DNA from: an uncultured Opitutales bacterium
GTDB taxonomy: Bacteria > Verrucomicrobiota > Verrucomicrobiia > Opitutales > Intestinicryptomonadaceae
Direction of reading: 5' to 3'
Assembly (NCBI GenBank): GCA_900548185.1
Contig: URJJ01000020.1
Location: forward strand, 1 to 46,366
DNA: 46,366 nucleotides
A model generated the notes under the pieces. That model was not told where the DNA came from. It ran no database searches and saw nothing but the letters and a program-made list of their open reading frames with translations. Shown piece by piece: positions 7,310 to 15,179 of this stretch. The position numbers and the translations under genes are program-made. The stretch's first letter is position 1. Each line of letters starts with the position of its first letter.

Positions 7310-7381
7310 CCAAAAACCGCTGCAACATTTTTTACCAAACCCTTTAAATAGAGGGGTTTGCGGCGGATTTTAAGTCCGCAG
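7310..7381 (-). repeat. border inverted repeat, copy B
   Basis: Reverse complement begins CTGCGGACTTAAAATCCGCC and matches copy A (4252-4334) with a handful of substitutions, lacking the 11-base duplication. In this copy both hairpins are well formed: GCGGA-CTTAAAA-TCCGC and CAAACCC-(11-base loop)-GGGTTTG. It lies 130 bases after the sigma operon terminator. No matching direct duplication is seen in the bases just outside the two copies. Confidence 0.85.
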
Positions 7382-7582
7382 GCCGCCGGGTGTGCCGGAA
7401 AAGCGTCCGCGCCCCCTGTGAAGGCTTAGGTGCGGGGAAGGCGACGCCGTTTGCAATTTGGGAGGCGCGTATTTCAAAAAAGGCGTCTGACGCGCGGGGG
7501 AATTTCGGATTTCCGCCCTTGAAATCCGGCGGGCGTTTTTATTTCCCGCGCGGCCGTCTGCGGGCTGCGCTGTTGGAAGGCT
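7382..7582. other. intergenic DNA between border repeat and ybaK-like gene
   Basis: No gene is visible. A short plus-strand hairpin (CCGCC 7513-7517, GGCGG 7528-7532) followed by GCGTTTTTATT could be a weak terminator. Confidence 0.4.
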
Positions 7583-8104
7583 TTAGGGGGCGTCAGGCCC
7601 GCCCTGCGTTTTTTGGATGGAATCGGCAGGGGGATTTATGGGTTTACATACGTCAACCCACCCGGAGGCCATAGAGGCGCGCAGGAGCTCTTCGCAAGAG
7701 AGCTCTATCGCGGAATTTGCGCTTCCGCATGCCGGAAAAACCGTGGAAAACCTCTTGAGGGAGACGTCGAGGCGGACGACGGCCCCCCCGGGGTTTGCGA
7801 ACGGGCATACGCCTCCGGGCTCGTGGCCCGTTAGGGCTGCCACGTCTGCGGGGGAAAGCATTTTGGGCTTTGCGCCGAAAACGCGCTTGAATTTCGGGGA
7901 GTCTATTTTCATGTCTCCGGAAGCCACCACCAGGACGGCCCCGCCTCCGGGGGCGTAAAATGCGACGGTCTTTGCTATCCTCCCCGGCTCAACCCCGAGT
8001 GCGCGGGCGGCGAGCGCGACCGTGGCGCTCGAAACTCCGAACTCCATCACCTTGGCGCCAAGCCCGAATTTTTCTAGGTGGCGTTTTGCAGACTCAAGCG
8101 ACAT
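7583..8104 (-). CDS. YbaK/EbsC-family aminoacyl-tRNA deacylase
   Basis: 173-residue protein of the YbaK/prolyl-tRNA synthetase-associated family (PF04073), which hydrolyses mis-charged tRNAs such as Cys-tRNA-Pro. Typical signatures include the lysine in GRIAKTVAFYAPGG, the VLVVASGDMKID strand, the PGGVCPFAN loop and the LDVSLKRFSTVFPACGS stretch near the end. Which tRNA it clears is not decided by sequence. The ATG at 8104 follows a strong AGGAGG site with 8-base spacing; the reading frame extends further upstream but without similarity. It starts 34 bases after the esterase gene and is probably in one operon with it. Confidence 0.9.
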   Translation of the reverse strand: MSLESAKRHLEKFGLGAKVMEFGVSSATVALAARALGVEPGRIAKTVAFYAPGGGAVLVVASGDMKIDSPKFKRVFGAKPKMLSPADVAALTGHEPGGVCPFANPGGAVVRLDVSLKRFSTVFPACGSANSAIELSCEELLRASMASGWVDVCKPINPPADSIQKTQGGPDAP

Positions 8105-8138
8105 ATGGCCCCTCCTCTGAAAGCCCGTTTGGGCCGTT

Positions 8139-9047
8139 CTACTCTTTGCCCCCGGAAATCCCGTTTGCCTCCAGCCAGTTTGCCATGAGCGCGGGCCAGG
8201 ATTTGAGCGTGTTTTCGAGGCGTTCGCGCATGCCGTAGCCGTGCCCACCCTTGTCGAAGAAGTGGGCTTCCACCTCGGCCCCCGCGCGGCGCATCGCGAG
8301 GAAGTACGCAAGGCCGTCGCCTATGTGGCCGTCGTCCATTGTCTGGGCGATAAAGCATGGAGGGGTTGAGGCGTCTGCCGTTATTTCGGGCTGGAGGCCG
8401 AGGTCCCCGCGCCCCGTATAGGCGGGGTAGATGAGGATTGTAAAGTCGGGCCTGGACGACATTTTGTCGGCGCAGTCGGACGGCTCATAGGTGTCTTTGC
8501 GGTAGTTTGACGCGGTGAGTGCGGTTAGATGGCCGCCTGCGCTGAATCCCGCCATCCCGACCCGGAAGGGGTCTATGCCTAGCTCCCTGGCGTTCGCGCG
8601 CACGAACCGCACTGCGCGCTGGGCGTCCTGCGCGGCGCCGGGCCTGTTCTGCGGCACGCGGTATTTCAGGACAAACGCGCTCACGCCGAGGCCGTTTAGG
8701 TATTTCGCAAGCTGAGTCCCCTCCTTGCCGTACGCGAGGCCCCCGTACGCGCCGCCCGGGCATATTATCACGGCGGGCGCGGGGGATTTCCGGGCTGCCC
8801 TGTAAAAGGCCAGGTCGGGCACGGAGACGTTTGTGAAGCTTAGCGTGTCGTTTTCCTCCGAGCCGGTCTTTGCAAGCGGCTTTTCGGCCCCGGTTCCGGG
8901 CATTTCGCGCCCCTTCCATATCTCGAAAATTTCAGGCTGCCGGGCGGCGGCGGTCGAGGCCCGCGCCGAACACGGTTCCGTGGCGAGTGCGAGCGCAAGT
9001 GCGATGGCTGCGGAATTGAAAAGCTTCAAAAACATTGGAAAATCCAT
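8139..9047 (-). CDS. secreted alpha/beta-hydrolase (acetyl-esterase/lipase type)
   Basis: 302 residues, with an N-terminal signal peptide (hydrophobic core about residues 9-22, then TEPCSA). The mature part is an alpha/beta hydrolase of the BD-FAE/acetyl-xylan-esterase type: oxyanion-hole region CPGGAYGGL (96-104), nucleophile Ser169 in GFSAGGH, likely Asp238 or Asp239 in QTMDDGHI, and His269 in KGGHGYGM. It probably deacylates carbohydrates in the periplasm; the substrate is inferred from the family. ATG 9047 is preceded by GGGAGA with good spacing; an in-frame start at 9071 lacks one. Upstream of the YbaK-like gene in the same operon. Confidence 0.9.
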   Translation of the reverse strand: MDFPMFLKLFNSAAIALALALATEPCSARASTAAARQPEIFEIWKGREMPGTGAEKPLAKTGSEENDTLSFTNVSVPDLAFYRAARKSPAPAVIICPGGAYGGLAYGKEGTQLAKYLNGLGVSAFVLKYRVPQNRPGAAQDAQRAVRFVRANARELGIDPFRVGMAGFSAGGHLTALTASNYRKDTYEPSDCADKMSSRPDFTILIYPAYTGRGDLGLQPEITADASTPPCFIAQTMDDGHIGDGLAYFLAMRRAGAEVEAHFFDKGGHGYGMRERLENTLKSWPALMANWLEANGISGGKE

Positions 9048-9203
9048 AGGATTCTCTCCCGGCCCCGGCAAGCCAAAAAGGGGGAATATATCCCTTGGAC
9101 AATCCCTTTAATGCATAAAGGCCCGATTACCGCATATACATGCAATGCTTATGAATGCAAGTAAAGGCTTTAACGGAAAAGTTTGATAAAGTAATACCGC
9201 AGC

Positions 9204-9461
9204 ATGAAACCCAAACTATCAAGCAATGTTATATTGCGCGTGGACGAAGATATGAAAAGCCGCCTCTCTCTCATTCAGGAAAGGACGGGATGTTCCATCT
9301 CCGAAATAGTCCGTCAGTGCCTTTCCTCGCTCATTGAATACTACGACAATAACAACTGCCTGATTCTGCCCGTGGCCATAATGCCGCGCAAAGACGTGTC
9401 CGCCCTCCCCGCAGACGCGGAGTTCGCGGGGAAGGATGCGGGCAAAAACCTCGCGGGCTGA
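9204..9461 (+). CDS. small ribbon-helix-helix protein
   Basis: 85 residues. Residues 6-48 form a ribbon-helix-helix pattern: strand SSNVILRV, helix DEDMKSRLSLIQERTG, turn CS, helix ISEIVRQCLSSLIEYYD. This suggests a dimeric DNA-binding regulator of the CopG/Arc type. The tail after residue 50 is poorly structured. No toxin gene lies next to it, so an antitoxin role is not supported. No clear ribosome site. It is followed by a terminator, so it is transcriptionally separate from pyrH. Confidence 0.75.
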   Translation: MKPKLSSNVILRVDEDMKSRLSLIQERTGCSISEIVRQCLSSLIEYYDNNNCLILPVAIMPRKDVSALPADAEFAGKDAGKNLAG

Positions 9462-9507
9462 GACCCCGCCCCCGCAGCCCGCGCCGAACCCGCGTTATGC
9501 AAAAGCC

Positions 9508-9537
9508 GCGCGCCCTTCCGGCGCGCTCTTTTTTTAT
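9508..9537 (+). terminator. intrinsic terminator
   Basis: GCGCGCC (9508-9514) pairs with GGCGCGC (9520-9526), followed by TCTTTTTTTATT. Ends the ribbon-helix-helix gene transcript before pyrH. Confidence 0.8.
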
Positions 9538-9580
9538 TGAAGCGCGCGTCAAAATATGAAATTCTTCGCGCCAATTTTGT

Positions 9581-10291
9581 ATGACACCAAAATATAAGAG
9601 AATCGTCCTCAAAGTCAGCGGGGAGGCCCTCAAGGGCTCGGGGGAAGACCCCCATTCGCCGGAGATTTTAAAAAAGCTCGCCCTCGAGCTCAAGGAAGTC
9701 CACGCCATGGGCGTCGAAATATGCCTGGTTGTCGGCGGGGGCAACATTTTCAGGGGCCTCAAGGGCATGGACAGGGGCGTGGACCGCACTACGGGCGACT
9801 ACATGGGGATGCTCGCAACCGTCATAAACGGCCTGGCCCTGATGAACGCCCTCGAGGCCGAAGGCGTCAGCGTGCGCGTGCAGACCGCCATCCCGATGGA
9901 GAAGGTCGCCGAGCCCTTCATTCTCCGAAAGGCAGTCAGGCATCTCGAAAAGGGGCGCGTCGTCATATTTGTCGCGGGCACCGGAAACCCGTATTTTTCC
10001 ACCGACACAACTGCGGCGCTGCGGGCCTCCGAAATCCAGGCCGACTGCATCCTGAAAGCCACAAAGGTGGACGGCATATACGACAGGGACCCGATGAAGC
10101 ATCCGGACGCGGTGAAGTTCGACAGCATATCCTACATCGACGCCCTCGAAAAGCGCCTGGCCGTTATGGATTCCACCGCCTTTTCGCTTTGCATGGACAA
10201 TCACGTTCCCATCCTCGTGTTCGACATGAACAAGCCCGGCAACATCCGCCGCGCCGTGATGGGGGAGGAAATCGGCACGATAGTCTCCTAG
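9581..10291 (+). CDS. pyrH: UMP kinase
   Basis: Phosphorylates UMP to UDP in pyrimidine synthesis; bacterial hexameric amino-acid-kinase-fold enzyme. 236 residues, normal length. The motifs KRIVLKVSGEAL (N-terminal phosphate loop), VVGGGNIFRG, and TTGDYMGMLATVINGLA are characteristic, as is the TKVDGIYDRDP loop. First gene of a tight plus-strand run with frr 49 bp downstream, then proB and sufT. The usual neighbours rpsB-tsf are not present upstream; a terminator and a small regulator gene are there instead. Confidence 0.98.
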   Translation: MTPKYKRIVLKVSGEALKGSGEDPHSPEILKKLALELKEVHAMGVEICLVVGGGNIFRGLKGMDRGVDRTTGDYMGMLATVINGLALMNALEAEGVSVRVQTAIPMEKVAEPFILRKAVRHLEKGRVVIFVAGTGNPYFSTDTTAALRASEIQADCILKATKVDGIYDRDPMKHPDAVKFDSISYIDALEKRLAVMDSTAFSLCMDNHVPILVFDMNKPGNIRRAVMGEEIGTIVS

Positions 10292-10340
10292 CCCCGCCCG
10301 CCGGACGCAAATAATTCAACACAGAAACGAAGGCACAAAA

Positions 10341-10901
10341 ATGAACATATCCTCCGAGATAAAAAAGACCGAAGAGGCCATGAAGAAGGCCCTTGAACAC
10401 GTAATGCACGACTTTGAGACCATACACACCGGCAAGGCGTCGCCCTCGATGGTGGAGGGCGTCCTCGTTGACGTTTACGGCAGCTCCATGCGCATGAAGG
10501 ACATCGCGGCCATAACCACGCCCGACTCCAACCTCATAAGGATACAGCCTTGGGACAGGGGCGTGCTGAAGGAAATTGAAAAGGCGATACTTGCCGCCAA
10601 CATAGGCATCACGCCCTCTGTAATGGGCGAGGCCGTGCGCTGCCCGATTCCCGCCCTTTCGGGCGAGCGCAGGGCGGAGCTTGCCAAGGTGTGCCGCGAC
10701 ATGGCAGAACAGGGCCGCGTCCGCATACGCAACATCCGCCGCGACGCCCTCGACGCCTTCAAGAAGGCCCAGAAGGACTCCCTCATCACCGAGGACGACC
10801 TCAAGCACGCCGAAAAGGACGTGCAGAATCTCACCGACAAGAAAATCGACGAGATAAACAGGGCCGTCGAATCCAAGGAAGCCGACCTCAAGAGGGTCTA
10901 G
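10341..10901 (+). CDS. frr: ribosome recycling factor
   Basis: Splits post-termination ribosomes together with EF-G. 186 residues, the family's usual size, with the conserved ends: N-terminal helix pattern with HTGKASPSMVEGVLVDVYGS and IQPWDRG, the hinge SERR-like stretch ALSGERRAELAKVCRD, and the closing VQNLTDKKIDEINRAVESKEADL. The start is preceded by AACGAAGGCAC. Second gene of the pyrH-frr-proB-sufT run, an order partly conserved from the common tsf-pyrH-frr cluster. Confidence 0.98.
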   Translation: MNISSEIKKTEEAMKKALEHVMHDFETIHTGKASPSMVEGVLVDVYGSSMRMKDIAAITTPDSNLIRIQPWDRGVLKEIEKAILAANIGITPSVMGEAVRCPIPALSGERRAELAKVCRDMAEQGRVRIRNIRRDALDAFKKAQKDSLITEDDLKHAEKDVQNLTDKKIDEINRAVESKEADLKRV

Positions 10902-10919
10902 GCCCGTTTCTTTAAGGAT

Positions 10920-12008
10920 ATGAAAGGCGCAAAACGCGTCGTCGTAAAAATCGGCACGGGCGTGCTAACGCGCGGCGTCGGGGAGCTCGACACGGGGCGC
11001 ATGGCCTCCCTGTGCGCGCAAATATCGCGCCTTAAGAAGGCAGGGCGCCAGGTTGCCGTGGTTAGTTCCGGGGCCGTGGGGTTGGGCATGGGAAAGCTCG
11101 GCCTGAAGTCCCGCCCCAAGCAGATAAGCTCCGTCCAGAAGTGCGCGGCCGTCGGCCAGGGGATTCTCATAGACACTTGGTCGCGCCTCTTTGAGCCCTA
11201 CGGCATCACCATCGCCCAGCTTCTCATAACGAAGGACGACGTGGACGTGCCGCACCGCCACAGGGCCCTAATGGAGCTGATGGACGAGCTGCTAAAGGAC
11301 GGCATAGTCCCTGTCATAAACGAAAACGACAGCATAAGCGCCTCCGAGCTCAACATAAAATTTGGCGACAACGACGTTTTAAGCTCGCTCGTGTCCACCC
11401 TCATAAAGGCGGACACCCTCGTGATTCTTTCCACCGCCCGCGGCCTGCTCGATATGACGGGCGACGGCAGCATGCTAAAGACCGTCGAAAAAATAGACCA
11501 GCGGATAACCGCCATGGCGGGCGGAACCACGAGCGCAACCGCCGTCGGCGGAATGGTTACGAAGCTGCGCGCCGCGGGAATCGCCACGCGCTTCGGATGC
11601 GGGGTCTATATCGCCGGGGGCGCCGAGGAGAACGTGCTGGACAGGATTTTTGCCGGAGAAAACCCGGGGACGTTTTTCGTGCCCTCAAAGAAGGCGGGCG
11701 GCTCGAAGAAAAGGTGGCTGGCATATTTCGGCAAAACCTGCGGCAGGCTCTACATAGACGAGGGCGCCGCCGCCGCCATGCGCAGCCGGGGAAGCTCCCT
11801 TTTGATTGCCGGCGTCAAGTCTGTGGAGGGGACTTTCGGGGCCGGGGATTTGGTCGAGGCGGTTTTGTCCGATACAAAGCAGATAGCCGCGCGCGGCCTG
11901 GCGCATATGCCGTCCGACGAGATGCGCGCGCTCATCGGGCGCAAGTCCGGCGAAATCGACAGGAAAAAGCACATCGCGATACACCGCGACAGCCTTGCGC
12001 TCCGCTAG
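10920..12008 (+). CDS. proB: glutamate 5-kinase with PUA domain
   Basis: First step of proline synthesis: glutamate to gamma-glutamyl phosphate. 362 residues, with the amino-acid-kinase domain first (VVVKIGTGVLT, VVSSGAVGLGM, PVINENDSISASE, FGDNDVLSSLV, TSATAVGGMVTKLRAA) and a C-terminal PUA domain from about residue 275 (YIDEGAAAAMRSRGSSLLIAG). The PUA domain is usual in full-length ProB and linked to proline feedback inhibition. It begins 18 bases after frr. proA is not in the window; proC is at 27029-27823 as a separate unit. Confidence 0.97.
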   Translation: MKGAKRVVVKIGTGVLTRGVGELDTGRMASLCAQISRLKKAGRQVAVVSSGAVGLGMGKLGLKSRPKQISSVQKCAAVGQGILIDTWSRLFEPYGITIAQLLITKDDVDVPHRHRALMELMDELLKDGIVPVINENDSISASELNIKFGDNDVLSSLVSTLIKADTLVILSTARGLLDMTGDGSMLKTVEKIDQRITAMAGGTTSATAVGGMVTKLRAAGIATRFGCGVYIAGGAEENVLDRIFAGENPGTFFVPSKKAGGSKKRWLAYFGKTCGRLYIDEGAAAAMRSRGSSLLIAGVKSVEGTFGAGDLVEAVLSDTKQIAARGLAHMPSDEMRALIGRKSGEIDRKKHIAIHRDSLALR

Positions 12009-12024
12009 GGGCAAAAGCCGTAAG

Positions 12025-12663
12025 ATGCAAAACGAACCCACAATTTTGAGGAGGGACTGCGAGGCGACCCTGATTCCGTCCGGGATGAAGGCCACGCTCG
12101 CGCAGGGCACTTCCCTCGCGATAACCCACAGGCTCGGGGGCAATTTCACCGTCACGGGCCCCTTCGGAATGGCCCGCATACTGGGTTCGGACGCCGACGC
12201 GCTCGGGCTTGAGCCTGAGAGGCCCGCGGCCCCGGCCGGCGCCCAAAAATCCTCCGAGGAATGCGGCGCTGCGGGCGGGGAGGCCCCTGCGGACGCAAAT
12301 GGCGCGGACGGCGAACCGTCCCCGCCGCCCTCCAGGGAAAAGTTCGACGCCCCCCTTGAAAGCGAGCTTTGGGATGTTGCAAAGACGGTTTACGACCCCG
12401 AAATTCCGCTTAATATCGTGGAGCTCGGGCTGGTTTACAGGCTTGAGGCCATCGAGACTCCGGAGGGGAAGTGCCGCGTCGAAGCCGACATGACTCTTAC
12501 CGCCCCCGGGTGCGCCATGGGGCCCGTAATCGCAGACGACCTCAAAATGCGCCTTTTAGCGCTTCCGGGGGTTGACGACGCTGAAGTAAACATCGTATGG
12601 GACCCGCCCTGGAACCAGGACATGATTACGGAAGAGGGGAAGATGACCCTCGGGCTGATATAG
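12025..12663 (+). CDS. sufT: putative Fe-S cluster assembly protein SufT
   Basis: 212 residues. The first 65 or so residues resemble the N-terminal extension typical of SufT; a low-complexity Ala/Gly/Pro/Glu linker (about 66-108) follows; the rest is a MIP18/DUF59 domain with DPEIPLNIVELGLVY, MTLTAPGCAMGP (conserved Cys) and the closing VNIVWDPPWNQDMITEEGK. SufT-type proteins help iron-sulfur cluster maturation in the cytoplasm. ATG at 12025, 16 bases after proB. No other suf genes are near. The proline- and alanine-rich linker is longer than needed for the two domains. Confidence 0.9.
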   Translation: MQNEPTILRRDCEATLIPSGMKATLAQGTSLAITHRLGGNFTVTGPFGMARILGSDADALGLEPERPAAPAGAQKSSEECGAAGGEAPADANGADGEPSPPPSREKFDAPLESELWDVAKTVYDPEIPLNIVELGLVYRLEAIETPEGKCRVEADMTLTAPGCAMGPVIADDLKMRLLALPGVDDAEVNIVWDPPWNQDMITEEGKMTLGLI

Positions 12664-13437
12664 GTGTTTTCCATTTTTTCTGCGGACGCCGCTCGGTGCC
12701 GGCCCGCATCTGTCTTGCGTTCCGCAGAGATTGCGAATCCCGAAGGAGCACTTTTTGTCCGCGCTTTGAAATGCGCCAGTGCCGGACTTTCGGAGCGGGG
12801 GAAATTGTGATGCAGAACCTGCGGGGCGGAAACGGCGGAGTCTGGCTTTGCGTTAGAGGCAAGGATTTTTTCGCGGGAAGTCGCTCCCCGGAAAGAGGCA
12901 TAATTTTAAACGGGGGCTTCTTTCGCCCATTTCAAGCGTCCCCTTAAGGCTTGGGGGCGTTCCTTTTATAAAGAACGGGAATATTTTTAATGGCGGGGCG
13001 GTTCTCTGGCAATTGCGCCGTCCGGGCTCTGGCATCGCCGGGATTTATCGGGGCCAAACCTGCCGCCGCCGAAATCTGAAAATGCCCTCCAAACGGCGCT
13101 TCAATGCGCCGCAGGCGGATTGCCGGGAAAAGATGATTAAAGTTCGGAAGGGGGGAGCAGGCGTTTCAATTATGATAAGCATGGGCGAAACGCAGCCCTT
13201 TTCGGGGCGGCTCATGCAAAGACTGCCGGATTTCAAGGCATAAAAAAGGCGGGGCTGCAAAATCTCTTTCAAAAGGGTTGCATGCTTTCTTTTTCGGTTT
13301 TGAGCCTTGCCGCTTGCGACGGTTTTTAGGTTTTTAAGGGGGCTTGCAGGGTGGGTTGAGCTTTCCAACGAATGAACCGGGCTTTATGGGCGGAGGCGTT
13401 TTGCTTGACAATTCCCGCGGCGACTGCGAACATCGCA

Positions 13438-13595
13438 TAGTTCCTTATTTCCCGGCGGTTGCTCTCTATGCGTATCAGCCGCGGCTCTTCGGAACTATTG
13501 AACTTTCTCCTTTTTTCTCACCTCCTTTCTAAACGATAAAAGCGGAGAAGTTCAGCCGCCCGGCAAGCGTCAGCTTTCCGGGCGGTTTCTTTTTG
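13438..13595 (+). ncRNA. candidate structured RNA with anti-Shine-Dalgarno loop
   Basis: Three consecutive stems can form on the plus strand. TAGTTCC (13438-13444) pairs with GGAACTA (13491-13497), enclosing CCGGCGGTT (13452-13460) with AGCCGCGG (13477-13484). GAACTTTCTCC (13500-13510) pairs with GGAGAAGTTC (13544-13553). CCGCCCGG (13556-13563) pairs with CCGGGCGG (13578-13585), followed by a T run. The second loop contains TCACCTCCTTTCTAAA (13518-13533), nearly the 3' end of bacterial 16S rRNA. The RNA 5' end is unknown; TTGACA at 13405 has no good -10 at normal spacing. It may instead be a minus-strand leader bearing a perfect ribosome-binding site. Confidence 0.4.
13556..13595 (+). terminator. 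intrinsic terminator in the large intergenic region
   Basis: Perfect 8-bp GC stem CCGCCCGG/CCGGGCGG with a 14-base loop followed by TTTCTTTTT. No protein gene lies directly upstream on this strand. Confidence 0.75.
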
Positions 13596-13974
13596 AAAGG
13601 CCCATCCCTCGGCATTGTGCCGCCACCAAAGGGTGGGGGAGCGGATAAAATGAGGGCTGCTTCGGATTTGCCGGGTGCAAATGGAAGAATTAAAGAGGGG
13701 CTGACATGGATGAGAAATCGGAAAGTAAATTCCACTTCAGAATCCGCTTCCCGTTTCCTCGCCTATGCCAGACCCCAAAAAACAGGCGGCGTTTCTGGCT
13801 TTCCCGGAGCGTTTTTGTAGAGATAATCCGCATATGCGGGCTTTGGCAATATCGGCTGTTTGGGCGCCCGTGGAGGGATTCTCGCGCTCCGGGTCTTTGG
13901 CGGACTATGGATATGCGAATTGCAGGGCAAACTGCGGCGCATTTTTACGCAGATTGCAGCCCTTTAGCACAAAC

Positions 13975-14006
13975 AAAAAATCCGGCCGGGCGATGCCCAG
14001 GCCGGA
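13975..14006 (-). terminator. intrinsic terminator of the aldolase gene
   Basis: On the minus strand TCCGGCC (14006-14000) pairs with GGCCGGA (13987-13981), followed by a run of T (complement of 13975-13980). It is 49 bases after the stop codon. Confidence 0.85.
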
Positions 14007-14054
14007 CCGGAGTTTCTCAGCCGCGCGCCCGCGATTGGGCGGCGCGGCGGAGGG

Positions 14055-15059
14055 TCATATTTCGCGCATGGTCTGGTCGTAGAAGCCCAGTATGTCCTTC
14101 TTGTCGGGGCCGTCGTTGTGCGCCATGGCGGAGCGCGGATGGCGGTTCAGAAGGCCCGTCATCATGTAGGAGTAGTCAAAGCCCCAACCCAGCTTTTCGC
14201 GCATCGGCTCGATGTTGTTTTGTATGCACTCAAGTATCGGGCGCAGCATGTACTTGGGGTTGTGCAGAAAGCCTATGAGAAGCTCCAGGGGGCAGTTGCC
14301 CGCGCCGCGGCCGAGGCCCGCCATTGTGGCGTCCAGCATATTTACGCCGCGGACTATCGCCTCTATGGTGTTGGCGTAGGCGAGCTGCAGGTTGTTGTGG
14401 GCGTGGATTCCCACCTGCTTGTCGGCGGCCTTTGCGTATTTGAGGTATTTGCGCGCGAGGTAGTTTATCTGCTCGCTGTAAAGGGAGCCGAAGCTGTCGA
14501 CCAGGTATATGGTCTGGACGGGCGTTTCGCAGAGCATTTCGAGGGCCTCGTCCAGCTCCTGCTCGCGCACGGTGGAAATCGCCATGATGTTGACGCACGT
14601 TTCGTATCCCTTGTCGGTCGCGTCCTTAATCATGTCGATTGCAAGCGGAAGCTGGTGTATGTATGTCGCAACCCTGATTAGGTCGAGCACGCTGTCCTTT
14701 TTGGGGAGGATGTCGCTTTTGTAGTCGCACTTTTCGGCGTCGGCCATCACGGAGAGCTTGAGGTCGGTGTTGTTGTCGCCGACTATCCTGCGGAGGTCGT
14801 CCTCGTCGCACCGGCGCCAGGGGCCGTATTTTGAGGGGGCGAAAATCTTGCGGCTGTTCTTGTAGCCGATTTCCATGTAGTCAACCCCGGAGGCGACGCA
14901 GGCGTCGTAGACGGCCTTGACGGTCCCGTCCTCGAAGTTGCTGTCGTTCATGAGCCCGCCGTCGCGGATCGTGCAGTCGAGCACCTTTATTTCCTTGCGG
15001 AACCCGACCCACCTTCCGGCGGCGGAATTCTGCGTTCTCTCTTTTGCTTTCGCGTTCAT
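14055..15059 (-). CDS. DRE-TIM metallolyase family aldolase (HMGL-like)
   Basis: 334 residues with the signatures of the HMG-CoA-lyase-like TIM barrel (PF00682): KVLDCTIRDGGLMND near residue 26 (metal and catalytic loop), YMEIGYK, VNIMAIST, and VGIHAHNNLQLAYANTIEA (metal-binding HxH). It resembles the 4-hydroxy-2-oxovalerate aldolase-like branch annotated as aldolase catalytic domain proteins, often found with polysaccharide biosynthesis genes. The exact substrate cannot be told; no acetaldehyde dehydrogenase partner and no sugar-synthesis genes are adjacent. It is flanked by its own terminator and by the carA terminator upstream, so it looks monocistronic. Confidence 0.87.
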   Translation of the reverse strand: MNAKAKERTQNSAAGRWVGFRKEIKVLDCTIRDGGLMNDSNFEDGTVKAVYDACVASGVDYMEIGYKNSRKIFAPSKYGPWRRCDEDDLRRIVGDNNTDLKLSVMADAEKCDYKSDILPKKDSVLDLIRVATYIHQLPLAIDMIKDATDKGYETCVNIMAISTVREQELDEALEMLCETPVQTIYLVDSFGSLYSEQINYLARKYLKYAKAADKQVGIHAHNNLQLAYANTIEAIVRGVNMLDATMAGLGRGAGNCPLELLIGFLHNPKYMLRPILECIQNNIEPMREKLGWGFDYSYMMTGLLNRHPRSAMAHNDGPDKKDILGFYDQTMREI

Positions 15060-15110
15060 TGTCTTATTTTCGGTTATTTATAAATGCGGTGTTTTCCAAT
15101 GTTTTCAACC

Positions 15111-15142
15111 AAAAAACCGGACCCTCTCCGAGGCGTCCGGTT
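15111..15142 (-). terminator. intrinsic terminator of carA
   Basis: On the minus strand AACCGGAC (15142-15135) pairs with GTCCGGTT (15122-15115), followed by TTTT. It is 37 bases after the carA stop. Confidence 0.85.
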
Positions 15143-15179
15143 GCCGTTTTGCAGATAGGGGCGCAAGCCCGCCGAACGC

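Larger units (their letters stand above)
12664..14054. other. 1.4-kb region without a convincing gene
   Basis: Both strands were read; no reading frame looks like a conserved protein, and small open frames (for example near 12853-13035, 13045-13368 and 13706-14278) have shadow-like composition. The visible features are the structured segment ending in a terminator (13438-13595) and the minus-strand terminator of the aldolase gene (13975-14006). An open minus-strand frame of 63 codons (13329-13517) without a usable start at its 5' end may be a peptide remnant. Confidence 0.6.

Noticed and set aside
13045..13368. 107-codon minus-strand frame in the large intergenic region
   Set aside because: No ribosome site, no recognisable fold, and repetitive base composition; not enough to call a gene.
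13329..13517. 63-codon minus-strand frame containing MFAVAAGIVKQNASAHKARF
   Set aside because: It reads like protein but has no start codon near the strong ribosome site; kept only as a possible remnant in the finding on this region.
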